Shown here piece by piece: positions 10,628-22,335 of a stretch of 64,000 nucleotides of DNA. The stretch covers positions 14,419,501 through 14,483,500 of the forward strand of contig JBAIAC010000006.1 in assembly GCA_037349315.1 (NCBI GenBank). Reading direction: 5' to 3'. How positions within the stretch are numbered: position 1 is the first letter of the stretch; each line of letters opens with the position of its first letter. A program made the translations under genes and the position numbers. Origin of the DNA: Chelydra serpentina (lineage: Eukaryota > Chordata > Testudines > Chelydridae). The notes beneath the pieces were generated by a model, which was not told where the DNA came from, made no database searches, and saw only the letters and a program-made list of their open reading frames with translations.

Positions 10628-10858
10628 CAGGGGTTCTCAAACTGGGGGTCGGGACCCCTCAGGGGGTCATGAGGTTATTACATGGGGGGGGGGGGGGTTG
10701 CGAGCTGTCAGCCTCCACCCCAACCCCACTTTGCCTCCAGCATTTATAATGGTGTTAAATATATTTAAAAGTGTTTTTAATTTTTAAGTGCGGGGGGGTC
10801 GCACTCAGAGGCTTGTTATGTGAAAGGGGTCACCAATACAGATGTTTGAGAACCACTG
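10628..10858. mobile_element. hAT-like (Charlie-type) MITE, 231 bp
   Basis: The ends CAGGGGTTCTCAAACTGGGG and, on the other strand, CAGTGGTTCTCAAACATCTG are typical hAT TIRs. The interior has G-runs (10684-10697) and ggggtcgcactcagagg, with no coding capacity. The 8-bp flanks (ctctagac and ctactgaa) do not match, so the TSD has decayed or the ends were rearranged. Confidence 0.75.
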
Positions 10859-13439
10859 CTACTGAAGGGAGGAACTGTCAATTTTGGTGTACGTACAATG
10901 TGCATGCAGAGATTTGAGACAGGCCACCTTCTGAGGATCATGGAGCCTGATTTTTGAGAGACCAAGGCTTAGCATATCAAACCACTCTCAAAATGGAGGC
11001 ACCCAAAACTAGCCAATTTTCAAAAGTGTTGGCTTGGGGGCCTGATTTTCAGAGAAGCTGAGGACCTGTAGCTCATACTGACTTCATTAGAATGGTGGGA
11101 GCTTTCCTCTGAATGTAAGGCCTCTACCTATTTCAGACTGAGTACCCCCAAGAAACACTAAAAGGTGCAGAATTAGAGACCACTTTTGACAATATGAGCC
11201 TAAGTGACTTGCACAAGGAGACAGAGGGAGTCAGTGTCAGAGCCAAGATTAGAGCTCATGAGTGCCTGATCAGTGCTCAGAGCACTTTACCATGCCTCAT
11301 TACAGACTTTATACAACATCTTCTGCAGTATGCTAGTCTGAGAACAAACTCCAACCTTTCATAAAAACATCTGATTGAAATACAAGGGGAAATAAAGCTG
11401 AGGTTTGTCTTTTATATATTGCTCATTTCAGTTCCCTTGTACTTCTGTCTTAAAAAAATAAATAAAGCTTTCCACACACAAACACACATCTGCCTTCCCC
11501 CACACCCTACTTTTTACTAGCTAATATTTTTCCCTTATAGGCACACTTTTTATTATGTAAAATCATAATGGCTCACCAATCTCACTGCATACATCTTGCA
11601 GTTGTAGTCAGAAGCAGTACTGCTTCTGTTGTATTGTATTGGTGAAGCCGATTTATAGAAGAGGTCCCTTCCAGGTTTCAGACTCTCAAATATAGTAATG
11701 TTTAGCTCAGCAAAAATTATTCTTCTCATATTTTAGTTTGATAGGTAACCAAAGCAGTCACAGACAGACACACAGAGAGCAACGCTGAAAGAATTTATGG
11801 GATCAGTGTTTGAAATAGAAAAAGTAAAAAAATAAATAAAAAAAAATGCAATCTCTTTTATGGAACAGTTCTTACTCCTAACACCAAGAGAGGGCTGGAT
11901 AATCATTGTATAGCTACACTGACAATGACACAAATTCTCTTAAAAACCACAGAGAAATTGCTTTAAATTTGCAACTGTTTCCCCCTGAACATGTAGCTAT
12001 CAAGATCCTCATTCTATCTCCCTTTCCCCCACCTCAAAAATGCAGAGCAGATCAAGGAAAAGCAATGCCCACCCAGCTCTCAGTAATGCAAGTTATGTAC
12101 ACGCCCCCCTACGAGAGACTAGATCACCTAATTTCATTCTTAACAGTAGTGCACAAAATCTGAAATTTAGCTGGAATATACAAATATATATTTAACTAGA
12201 TGAATTGAGGTGCAATGAGACCTGAACACAGGCTGTATTGTTCAAAATGGGTGAAAGGCATCAAGAGTTCATATGATCATGTAAAGAAGCCAGAAAAACA
12301 AATCAACACCCCTCCACACACACACTCAGCCACCCACACACTCTCTCTCTCTGGGAATGAAAAAAAAAATTCTAACAGGCTTTTGTTCTGCTTAAACTAA
12401 GACAAAAACGCCTGGTGAGGTGACAGTTGTTTTAGCAACAGACCAACACATTGTTAAGATGGGAGAAAGTGTCCATGCCTGCAAGATGTATTGTGGGAAA
12501 AGGGAGGGGGGATACTATTGGCACCTGTAAGCAGCTGCTAATGCAGATGCAGCCATTGCCTCATTTTCCTTCCAATAGGATAGTTTAGTAGGACAGCTAA
12601 ACCCAAACTTTCCCCCTTCCAGGCTAAATTCCAAAGGAAAGAAGAGAAGAAGTGCCCAGTCCAGTACACTTCCTTACCCTTCCTCCTCCCAGGATTCTCC
12701 ACTACCTAGGAGCCCTCATAAAACAGCCTCAAACCCAAACTTACCCTTCCTGCTTTTTCTTTTCCATGCAGTTCCTTCCAAAGCTCCCATTACTTCAACA
12801 TCCCTGCACCAAGCAAGAGAAGGAAGCCACTTTGACACAGCCCTTCCCTTCCCAGCATACCATGCTGTAGAGCCTGCAACTCCCATCAGTCTTAGGAACT
12901 ACAGCTGCCAGTATTCTACCTATTGTGGCTTGAAACCAGGCCCTCTAGCCTGTATTAAAGGACAAGCACACCCTGTTACATTGTCTCTTTTAGGCCACTG
13001 TTTTTCTGGGGAATGAGTTTAGGCTTGTGGGCTGAGAGAGTGCTTGGTAATGCGTCTGTGTGTCAGGAAGCGCTAACTAGGGTACTCATGTCAGCAGAAG
13101 ATTATGGAGACCAATTGGCAGACACAGCTGGTGACCGCATGGAAGAAAGAAAGATACTCTAGACTTTTTTGGAGCAGTGGCCAAGTATGGCCAGGAAGGC
13201 AGGTGTTTGGATGTAATGTGGTGGAGCTTTTTGTCTTTGACTTTAAAGCAAATCTGGAATATCTTTAAATTTTTGGCCAAACAAAATGTCCTGCTAAAAT
13301 TAGAGTGGTAGCCAGAATTAAGCAGAGACTACTGCCTGCACATGGTGTATATGCAGTGCAGTTGAGTTATGGTTGCTGTCAGAAAATGAACTCCCTTGCG
13401 GGTCTGTCCATTTCCATCTGTTGTCTCTTGTCTTATTCT
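10859..13439. other. Intergenic DNA, mostly unrecognised
   Basis: About 11090-11310 carries MIR-like text in reverse (cttgcacaagg, cagagccaagattagagctc). A CA/CT-rich stretch lies near 12315-12350 and A-rich runs near 11830-11845 and 12360. No gene with supportable similarity is seen; the open frames here are short and unrelated. Confidence 0.45.
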
Positions 13440-13560
13440 TAGATTGTAAGCCCCTTGGGGCAGGGAGGGTCTTTTTGTTCTGGGTTTGTACAGCACCACA
13501 CACAATGGGGTCCTGGTCTGTGACTAGGCTCCTAGGCATTACCATTATACAAATAAATAA
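13440..13560 (+). repeat. MIR/L2-like 3' tail
   Basis: agattgtaagccccttgggg, gtctttttgttctggg, gtacagcacc, caatggggtcctggt and a terminal caaataaataa follow the order of a reptilian MIR/L2-type SINE tail. Related copies sit at about 22205, 27420, 45750 and, reversed, 63500. Only the tail is recognisable here. Confidence 0.65.
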
Positions 13561-13759
13561 CTTTGATTTCCTTTTTTCCCCACACACAGTTTCAGTCATA
13601 GCATAGTATTGACAGAGTAATTTTTCTATATTTATATATTATATTTATGTATTTTATAGATACTGCAAATATCCACCAAGCATGCTGCAAGGAATTTTCC
13701 TTCCATTTAGGTAATTAAACGACTTATCAATTCCCCTTTAATATTTCAAGCTGAATATT

Positions 13760-14400
13760 GTATTTGTGACCATTATTGAAACCACATGCATTGTATCTAG
13801 GGACATTTGTATTAACTTTGTGAATGTTATCTGTATGTTTGACCTGCCCTTAAAAGGCACAAAAACTTCAGACTATTGTATCAAGAGGGACTAGATGCTG
13901 TGAGCCTATAGAATATTCATATCCTTTGTATCGATAGGTACGGTCTGTATTTGTGTGTGTTCCTGGCTCACTGGGCGGGCTTCCTGGGGAATCTGGAATC
14001 ATTCTGGAGACAAAGCAAGAGCTTGGGGTATAAAGAGCTTGTTTAAACTGACAGAAGGACTTTCATGTTGATTTGACAAATGGCCATGACCTTTTGTCTG
14101 GCAGGAGGTGTCAAAGCTCACAGGAGGGTTGGAAGGACTGGGAGTTGGCAGGATCTCCAAAGGGTTGATGGGGGAAATAAAGCTTATGTATGTGTTTAGA
14201 CCCTTTTATTGTTTTAGGTTTTCTCTGAAAGGTTTTTTATCCTAAAATAAATGTGCTCTGTTTTTCCAAAGCAGTTTGGCTACTTGTAACCACTGACACA
14301 CACTGGTCAGAGCCCATGGAGAGAAAGCAAAGTGCAGGAGCTGGACTCATAGGCAGACCTGCTGAGATAACCACAATGAATTTCAGGGGAGTTACAGTTC
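13760..14400 (+). mobile_element. Possible LTR-like block without defined ends
   Basis: A TATA-like box (ggtataaagagc, near 14028) is followed about 220 bp later by aaaataaatgtg (near 14243), and a purine-rich block (cagggagagggacac) lies near 14408. This layout resembles the solo LTRs in the window. I could not find TG...CA ends with a matching 5-bp TSD, so the call is tentative. Confidence 0.4.
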
Positions 14401-14455
14401 CCTGGTGAGCAGGGAGAGGGACACGGGTCCTTGCTCAGAGAGAAGGGGCAGTGAG

Positions 14456-14770
14456 GATATGTCTACACAGCCTACAAAAGCTCATGACAACAAGTCTCAG
14501 GGCCCAGGTCTACAGACTCTGGCTCATGGGGCTCTCGCTATGGTGCTAAAAATATCTGTGTAGACATTCAGGCTTAGGCTGGAGTGCAGGCTCTGAAGGC
14601 TAGGGCTGTTGTGAAGCTGTATCCCTGGTGTATGTCTACCCTGCAATGAAAGACCCGTGTCACGGCCACAGCTAGCCCAGATCTGCTGACTGGGGCTTGC
14701 GGGGATTGGGCTGTGGGGCTATAAAATTGCAATGTAGATGTTCAGACTCAGACTTGAGCCCAGGTTCTGA
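14456..14770. repeat. MITE-like repeats joined to a CR1 tail
   Basis: atgtctacacagcc, ctgtgtagacattcaggc, gtatgtctaccctgcaatg and aattgcaatgtagatgttc are alternating forward and reverse forms of a 'gtctacac'-type terminal repeat seen in the TAA-flanked MITEs. Several MITE ends appear adjacent or nested. Boundaries are not resolved. Confidence 0.45.
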
Positions 14771-14774
14771 GACT

Positions 14775-15190
14775 CATCCCTCAATCAGGGTTGGGAGGGA
14801 CCTCAGGAGGTCATCTAGTCCAACCCCCTGCTCAAAGCAGGACCAATCCCCAACTAAGCCTGACCTTAAAAACCTCTAAGGAAGGAGATTCCACCACCTC
14901 CCTAGGTACCCATTCCAGTGCTTCACCACCCTCCTAGTGAAAAAGTTTTTCCTAATATCCAACCTAAACCTCCCCCTCTGCAACTTGAGACCATTACTCC
15001 TTGTTCTGTCATCTTCTACCACTGCGAACAGTCTAGATCCATCCTCTTTGGAACCCCCTTTTAGGTAGTTGAAAGCAGCTATCAAATCCCCCCTCATTCT
15101 TCTCTTCTGCAGGCTAAACAATCCCAGTTCCCTCAGCCTCTCCTCATAAGTGATGTGCTCCAGCCCCCTAATGGTTACCCCTCTCATGGT
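14775..15190 (-). pseudogene. CR1 LINE ORF2 3' end, frameshifted
   Basis: A minus-strand frame of about 100 codons matches the C-terminal end of CR1 ORF2 ([46 protein letters not shown]). Compared with the paralog at 42190-42860, one A is missing in the reverse-complement text ctaggtacccattcc (about 14903-14917), where the paralog has ctaggtaaccc. This shifts the frame just before the last conserved block. The segment begins at the 3' UTR (gggagggacctcaggagg) and breaks off at ggttacccctctcatgg. Confidence 0.85.
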
Positions 15191-17711
15191 TAAGGTGATC
15201 TCATGCTCTTTCTTCTCCCCTATGTATGCTGAAACACCGATTTGCTGTCTCAGGGACCCTGTTTACTACTTATATGTACATGGAGGTTAAACACACATTC
15301 CTTTGTTTAAGATAGACCTGCTTAACCACTCCAGCCTAATCAGGGCTATGTGAGTGTGAACATGTGCTACCAATATCACCCAGGGAAATTCATAATGTTA
15401 CATATATTGTTGCTTCATTCCTTTCACCATGATAATATTGACCAACAAGTTACTAGCTTTCAAAAGATACCTCACGGGGCATATTTTGAACTATTACAAT
15501 AGTGTGTCGAGTATGAATACAGGGGTGCATTCGGTCACAGAGCTATCCCCTGGCAAGCTGATGAACACGTGTTACACAAATAAAGGGTGTATAATGGAGG
15601 GGAGGGAAAGAAAGGAAATATCTGTTGGAGGAGAGCATGAAAGCCACGGCAGCCAATCATAGTGTGTGTATGTTATGAGCGTGAGTCATGGCATTCAAGG
15701 GCCTGAGGTGCAGTTTCACGTTGTGGTGTCCTTGCACACTCACTGTGCTAGATTGTAGGTGACCGTACCTTGGCTTTGATCTGGGCATAACTTTAGCTGT
15801 TTCAGTGACATTGTTAACGCTTAGATTCCTCAGGGCAAGTATATAGTCCTCACGAGGGAGCTAAGATGAGGGCCTGAACCCAAATTTGCTAGTTAGCTCT
15901 TTACTTTCTCCTCCTCTCATAGCATCAGCACTCTGTAGCAGCCACCTCTTTTACCGCCTGGCAGGATTACAGCCACATACTGTACCTAGCCATGAAAGCT
16001 ATAGCCATGAAGAAATGACATCTGGTACAGAATGCAGCAGCAGTATGCTTTCTCAACAACCAGGCTAAGTATGATCTCATCAGACCTGTCCTCTGCTCTG
16101 CCCACCAGCCTCCCATAGAATCACATCAAATTCAACATCTCAGACCTCATCATCAATGCTCTTAATGTTGGGGAAGCCAGGATAGTTAAAAGATCACTCT
16201 AGAATCAAGATAGCTGTTGATAGCTCCATTTCTCTTGCAAACTGGGGTTGTCTGTTGCTAGAGTCGTACCCGTAACTGGTTATTTGTACCGGGGGGTGGA
16301 GCTCTGTCAAGGGCTCGCATAAGACTGGGGAGCTCATTCCTGCAGCAACTAAGCACCAGCACAAACCTTGCCACTGCCCATTCCAAGTGCAAGATGCACT
16401 TCCTTGACCTGGCCGTTGCAAACCAAAGCACACAGGGCTTCATAACAAACACCAGCAACAACCACCTATGCAAGCACTTCCCCGGGGGGAGGGGGGAAGA
16501 GAAGAGGCTTTCATTCATGCTCCAGCAGGGCAGACCTCCTAACAGGGAATTGATAAATCTAATGGGGTAGATTAGGCAAGAGAAGCACAGTCCTGAGCAG
16601 GTTGTGGTGTAGAGATGTAGGGAGGGTCTGTGGCTTGGAGAAAACCTTTGACTCCTCCCCTTCCTCTCTGAAGTGCAGTTTACCCTCTGGAGTACATTAC
16701 AGGAGTGTTCTCTAGCCCTTGTGGCCACCTCTTTCAACCCACACAAGAACTAGGAATATTTTAGCCCACAGCGTCCTTCTGTTCTATCGAACAAAGCACA
16801 CTACTCCAGCCTTACACTTACTGTCCAGTATCCTCTAAATCAAGCCTTTCAATATAGGGGAGCCATGTATTCTAGTTATTTCCTGATCCATTTTTCAGAC
16901 TTTTTCTCAAAGTCATCAGAAAAATGCTTTTTATGCTCTCCCGTTTATATAGACTCACAACTTCCCTAACAAATTTCCAGGCAGTTTTAGAATTTTACTT
17001 TCATGTCAGCATGATTTTTATATTTATATTTTATTTTAAATTCTTGAGTGTCTACTGATATACAGCACGTAGCCATCAGAGGAGGGTGACCCCATGGAAA
17101 AATGCAGAGCCTTTCCTTTCCATTAAGCGAAATGATAAACTAATGCATTGCAAGGTGCTACAGTAGAAAGGGAGTATAACACGGGAAGGATTAATCTAGC
17201 AATTACACTAGTGCCAAGAATACCCTCATTCTTGTATAATAAACAGCCATTTTTTATTGTCGCTTACACCTATGCACTCTATTGAAATTAGCAGAGTTAA
17301 ACAGATGTAACTGCCTGAGGTTCTGCTCTCAGTCTTGTACATTAGGAGAAACTGGGTGCTACTGTGTATAGCTATATTCGTGTTATCAGGATTGGACTGG
17401 TTTTTATTCAGGTAACTAGATAGTAGCAACTATTTTTTTCCTATATGAATCCCAGTTTCATTTGCTGTGGATTGAATTTCAAGTTATATATACAGTTCAA
17501 TTCCTCCCATCCAAACGTTAAACACTGGTTAAATTCATTTTAATCAAAACCTTATTTTTATCTAGAGAGGGGTTTTCAAAAAGGTATACATGGCAGTTTT
17601 GGCACCTCGGGTAAAATTTTTCATGAGTTAGGACTGAAAGTTTTACTCTAACTCACTCTAGGCAGTTTGAAAAAATGTACCCCTAACTTCTACTGAAAAA
17701 TCAATAGAAAC
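15191..17711. other. Intergenic DNA, no gene recognised
   Basis: The longest open frame is 162 codons on the minus strand at 16258-16746. It shows no family motif and changes composition along its length, so I treat it as chance. No repeat family was recognised with confidence. Confidence 0.45.
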
Positions 17712-17804
17712 TAGGGCCCAGATCCTCAAAGGTATTTAGGTGCCTAACACCAGTTGATTTGAATGGGAGCTAGGCACCTAAATCCTTGGAGGATTTGGGC
17801 CTAG
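17712..17804. repeat. Foldback hairpin repeat
   Basis: The left arm (tagggcccagatcctcaaag, then tatttaggtgcctaac) and right arm (tagccaggcac-type text read in reverse, ending ggaggatttgggccta) are imperfect inverted repeats of about 36 nt around an 18-nt loop. This resembles a foldback MITE common in reptile intergenic DNA. Neighbouring text (17860-17945, ttttcaaaagtgctgagc) probably belongs to the same larger repeat. Confidence 0.55.
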
Positions 17805-19544
17805 ACACCTAACTGCCATTTATATCTCTGAAAAACTGCCCTTTAGTCTCCCAAATAAGCCATCTGATTTTCAAAAGTGCTGAGCACCCACTAACGCCAA
17901 TGGGAGCGTCTGAGTGCTCGGGACTTTTGCAAATTCAGCCCATTTATTTGGGTGATTAACTCTAAGCTCCTATATTTGAAATTCTTGGCCCCAATCAGTA
18001 AACACAAGCAGTGTTTTAAAGAAAGAAAAAGATTTTGGCTTTTTATATGGAACTAAAAATTGTAATGCAGTGATCTGTAAGTAAGACTTCTTGTGGTGAG
18101 GCACCATAATCCAACCGAGCAGGGCATTTTTTCTGGGGTGCTATCATCTTGCATATAGCGTGATGATTTATAATTAATCAGTACACAGCATATGTTTTCC
18201 ATTCCTCCTAGGCATTCTGGTAAAGGGGATGCAACATAAGCTATTTTCTAATTTAAAACTTGAGTTTCCATGTTAACCATATTTAAGCACTGAAATATTT
18301 ATTGAAAACCATTTTGAATTAAGGAGTAAAAAACTAAACAGTGCATTAAAGAAAACTCAAGTTTAATGAAAGCATTTAGGGTATCAGTTTCTGCTCCAAA
18401 AGCTTTAAAAATATCTAAATAATGAGGCTAGAGGAAAAATTACAAAATTATTTTCCTGCTGTTCTTCCTATATCCCAAGGCAATACAGATGTCCTACCTT
18501 CTCCATTTCCCTGCTCCTTAAAATTATGCTCACATAAAAAGGCAAATGTCTACTTAATATTTATATAAAAAAAGACATTGACTTGAAACATCTCATCTAA
18601 AGTGCTTTGTCGTTAGAGAAATTGCATTAGGATTTGAAAATCAAACACCATGGCACATAATGCCTTTGCAAACCTATCAAGGCCAGGAGCCTAATCAAAT
18701 TAACAACACTTCACTGCTAATGAACATTGGTAAGCATTCATTTTAAACAGCCCTTATGAATAAATATATTGTTAGTACTATGTTGTTTAACTTGATCACA
18801 TATATGGCGCCATCTAACTTCCATTGACCTTAAAAGTGACAGGATTGACCCCAGTAGTTAGCCAATTTGGGGGATCTAGTGGGATATTTCTGTCAGAAGG
18901 TGAAATCAATGATGGAGTCAGGTGTTTCTTTGATGCAGTCCTGTTTATTAACAAAGACTGTACAAATGCTTGTTTCCCTGAACACAGCAGGAATCATACA
19001 GGGGACAGTTTCTTTTCTTACAGTTCTAAGCCTCTTTCAACCTGCTCTTTCACAGTTTACCCCCCACCCCCTGATGGTCACACTACTGGGGCTTCTTTGC
19101 TTCTTCTCTGTGTTTCTGCTCCTTCTCACTGTTTCACACTAGTCAGATGAAAATAATTAATCGAGAGTTCTAACAGCCAGTATTAAAAATACCTATCAGC
19201 TTTTAGCCTTTTTATGAAGTCTTAGCACCTTCCTTACCTCATTATCCTTTCACCGTGTATCAGGAATAAAAGCCATGTGCCAGAATTCTCTGTCCAAACT
19301 GTATCTCTCATGGGACTCCTGGTAACATTCTACAGGCAGTGTCTTGTGAGTGCATCTGCCATGCTTTGTAAATATAGACCTTGTTATGTGGCACTGACTA
19401 ACCTGACCAGGAAGTGGTGTGTTGCATATTGGGAGGCGGGGGCTTCCATGCTTTCTTTTTAAATAACTTCTTAGAGCAAATGCTCCCTTCCCCCATCCCC
19501 TTTGAATCTGTTCACCTTCCATCGAGTGACGCTTTCTCTGAACG
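17805..19544. other. AT-rich intergenic DNA, possible reversed LTR remnant
   Basis: Around 18890-19270 the text ctttgatgcagtcctgttta and gactgtacaaatgcttg resembles, in reverse, the R/U5 part of a reptile retroviral LTR, with tttatt as a reversed polyadenylation signal. No end or TSD can be set. The rest is AT-rich and unrecognised. Confidence 0.35.
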
Positions 19545-19940
19545 GCAGCACAATGTGGTCTAGTGGTATGTGCAGTGGACTGGAATCTAGAAGACCTGAG
19601 TTTTGTTCCTGACTTTACCGCTGAATGTCTCTGTTAAGAGAGAGGGATAGCTCAGTGGTTTGAGCATTGGCCTGCTAAACCCAGGGTTGTGAGTTCTATC
19701 CTTAAGGGGGCCATTTAGGGATCTGGGGCAAAAATTGGGGATTGGTTCTGCTTTGAGCAGGGGGCTGGACTAGATGACCTCCTAAGGTCCCTTCCAACCC
19801 TGATATTCTATGACCTTGAGCAAGCCACTTTGTCTCTCTCATCTATTCTGATGAAGGATCTATTCTCTTCTTGTACAGCACCTAGCACAATGAGTTCCCA
19901 ACCTGGGTTGGGGAATCTAAATGCTACTGTAATACAAACA
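19545..19940 (+). repeat. MIR/CORE SINE interrupted by a turtle-type SINE
   Basis: The 5' part (cacaatgtggtctagtgg ... agaagacctgagttttg) is a MIR-type tRNA head. After an interruption at 19643-19812 it resumes with ccttgagcaagccactttg, the MIR core 'accttgggcaagtcactt'. It ends with the MIR/L2 tail (cttgtacagcacctagcac, 19872-19890, to taatacaaac). The order proves the inner SINE is younger. Confidence 0.75.
19643..19812 (+). mobile_element. tRNA-derived SINE with CR1-like 3' tail
   Basis: The head has a pol III A box (gatagctcagtggtttgagc, near 19647-19666) and a B box (ggttgtgagttctatcc, 19685-19701). A non-tRNA body follows (ggggccatttagggatctgg). The tail is nearly the CR1 3' UTR (ctggactagatgacctcc, ggtcccttccaaccctgat, attctatga). 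Such SINEs are mobilised by CR1 machinery through the shared tail. The combination is characteristic of cryptodiran turtles and is the best taxonomic marker here. The B box has one change from the usual ttcaatcc. No clean TSD is visible. Confidence 0.85.
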
Positions 19941-21742
19941 AGAAAAGGATTGCATGATTACTGACTTTTGGATCAAGAGTGAAAAAACCAGCCTCTGCAG
20001 TACAATAGTTTTTCTTTACTTTTTCTCTCTGTTGTACAAGTTCCCCTATGAGTATGCGTTGAAGCTGCACAAAGAGATAATTGCATTCAAAACAATACCT
20101 TGGCGTATTCAGTTCTTTGCCATCTTCAATTGGGAGAAAGAGGCTATGCCATTTCCTCGGAAATGCAACTGTGATTTTGCAAAAGCAAAATCAGAATTTT
20201 TTACCATCAATCTGCTGTTTCCAATACAAAGCTGCTTCAGATTGTGTCGCCTCTTTATAAGAACTGTATCCCAAAAGACCAAAACAATCTAATTAATACC
20301 ATTATGGAGAGAAATCACAGTTGAGGGGAAAGAAACGATGAAGTGTTTTAGGCAAGGGACAAGAGATTGTTGTCAGCAGCTATTTGAGAAGTGAATGTAA
20401 GTCAGTGAGGGAGAGAGATACAGGGAGGCTGTGCCAGATGGCTGGAACTGCAGAGAAGGCGGCTTCCATATTAATAATTTCAATGATGGGTAGATAAGCA
20501 CAGAGAAAGCTGGGAGAGGAGGGGAGGCGGCAACAGAATATAGAAGGGTCCATGAGACTGAGTGAAACTCATGGATTGTTTCAAATACTAAGAAGGGCAA
20601 TATTGAATTGGATCCCGAATCAGTGGGGTCATACGTCTTTCTATAGGAAAGCTGTGAAGGTGAGAGTAAAACAAAAGTAGGGGCTCATGTCCTTTGCAGT
20701 GTTGTTTCCCAATCTTGGCTCCTAACTTGCTTTTGTTAATGCCCAAATTTCTTTAAATTAGAGGAGAGTCCTGCCAGCTGGTATTCTGCTATTACAATTA
20801 AATACCTATCAACAATCTATGCTAGAACTGCAACAATATTTCATCCAGACACAGTTAAACTAAGGCTTGCTGAGAAATAAAACTTGATTAAATTAAGCTT
20901 ATTGCTGCAGCTCATTGGTTACTATTGGGACGTTTAGTACAATACACTACACATTTCTATTTGAGCCATATGGCCAGCTCAAAGTATTCAAATGGAAACC
21001 TCAAAGGTCCACCAACAGGACCCAGAGACAAGCAAGACAATACCTAGTGGGTCATGCAAGATACCAGTTGTGTTTTGAAATGACCATTAATAAAAACACC
21101 TGGTTCTCTCATTAACACAGGTTGAAACCAGGAGTAGTTCCACTGAAGTCAATGGAGTTACACACCAGTGTAAGTGAGAAGAGAATTAGGCTCCATGAAC
21201 CCAGCTGTGAATTAGAAAAAAAAAGCAGTGTTTATTAATACCACAAGCAATTAATTCAATTGAGGTTAATTGAAATTACAATTGAAAGTGAAAAGTAATT
21301 CCACTTCTACCTTGTTCATCATAAACTCAGCCCGCACCAACGCTCTCCGGCAAATCCAGTTATAAGATGTGCATCATCAGGACAAACTCTCCTTAGGCGA
21401 TCATACCCAGAAGGCATGGCCCTCTTTCTAGCAGAGCATTTTTTCCCTTTCAAATTAACCCTTTAACTAATGTCACACACAGCACAGCCCACCTGTTTCT
21501 ATATACACATTTTACATATCCTTAAAATGTGGACATCACGGGTGAGGAAGAGATGTGTTATCAGTGTGCAATTGTCACTTGTCAAACAACACAACATGAA
21601 CTGTGAAACTACCCGTTTATAAGATATTTGCAAATAGCATACCTTGGATACTTCTGAGATGCCCATCGCCTGGTGATTTAAGGGCTGGACACATACATAA
21701 TACTGTTACCGCCAATTATTTCAGCAGGCAAAATGCAGTTCT
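19941..21742. other. Intergenic DNA, no gene recognised
   Basis: AT-rich with no recognised repeat. The plus-strand frame at 19954-20292 has no detectable motif. Text at 21120-21170 (actgaagtcaatggagttac) belongs to the common 'aagtcaatgggagtt' reptilian repeat but is too short to assign. Confidence 0.4.
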
Positions 21743-21750
21743 GTGACATA

Positions 21751-22130
21751 CAGGGCCAGCTCTAGGTTTGTTGCCACCCCAAGCAAAAAAAAATTTGGCT
21801 GCCCCCTCCCCCCCGTTTATTTTTGGCTCCGCTCCCCTCTCCCCTCCCCTGGCAGGAGGCAGCGCAGAGGGGAGGAGGAGGAGGCGGAGGCGGGGACAAG
21901 CCGAGGAGGAACGGCCCGCCCGGCTGCCATGTTTCGCCCGACCTCTGCAGCCAGGGCAGGGCTGCGCTACCCACTCCCCCCTGGAGGGGTGCGGCCGCTT
22001 CCCGCGGGAGAGCGGCGGGGCCCCGCTCCCCGCTTAGCCGTCTCCCTGCCCCCCTCCCCATTGTGCCGCCCCCCAAGAGTTTGCCGCCCCAAGCACCAGC
22101 TTGTTTTGCTGGTGCCTGGAGCCCCCCCTG
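21751..22130. mobile_element. GC-rich hAT-like MITE, 380 bp
   Basis: It begins CAGGGCCAGCTCTAGG; read in reverse, the other end is CAGGGGGGGCTCCAGGCACC. The flanks gtgacata (21743-21750) and gtgacaca (22131-22138) are an 8-bp TSD with one mismatch. Inside are ccgccccaagcaccagc at the right and ccaccccaagcaaaa at the left, with a CpG-rich core (about 21840-22060). Overlapping open frames in the core arise from GC content. Fragments of the same family lie at 31847, 56092 and 57444. Confidence 0.85.
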
Positions 22131-22204
22131 GTGACACAGCAGGTGAACTGCACATAGTCTTATGCAAACAGTAAAGGATCCATGCTTGTACTGACATCAG
22201 TTAT

Positions 22205-22335
22205 CTAGACTCCTTGAGGTAAGTTCTTTGGGGCAAGGACCATATTCTTGTTCCGTGTTTGCACAGCTTCTAGCGCAATGGAGTTCAGGCCCAGGACTGG
22301 AGCCCCTAGGAACTGCTGCAATACAAATGCTCCTA
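22205..22335 (+). repeat. MIR/L2-like 3' tail
   Basis: ttgaggtaagttctttgggg, gtgtttgcacagcttctagc, gcaatggagttcaggcc and tgctgcaatacaaatgc follow the tail order seen at 13440 and 27420. It is diverged, and the tRNA-like head is not recognised. Confidence 0.6.

Noticed and set aside
13760..14400. A fifth fully bounded solo LTR
   Set aside because: TATA-like and AATAAA motifs are suggestive, but I tested several TG starts and CA ends and found no matching 5-bp TSD.
16258..16746. 162-codon minus-strand frame as a possible gene
   Set aside because: No recognisable motif; composition resembles surrounding DNA, and no splice or start context supports it.
19643..19715. A functional tRNA gene
   Set aside because: The pol III boxes belong to a SINE head; the sequence continues into a SINE body and CR1-like tail, and does not fold into a full tRNA.
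21743..22197. Overlapping 76-143 codon frames on both strands that could look like a GC-rich gene or CpG-island promoter
   Set aside because: They lie inside a TSD-bounded hAT-like MITE, are proline/glycine/arginine-rich by composition, and have no domain motif.
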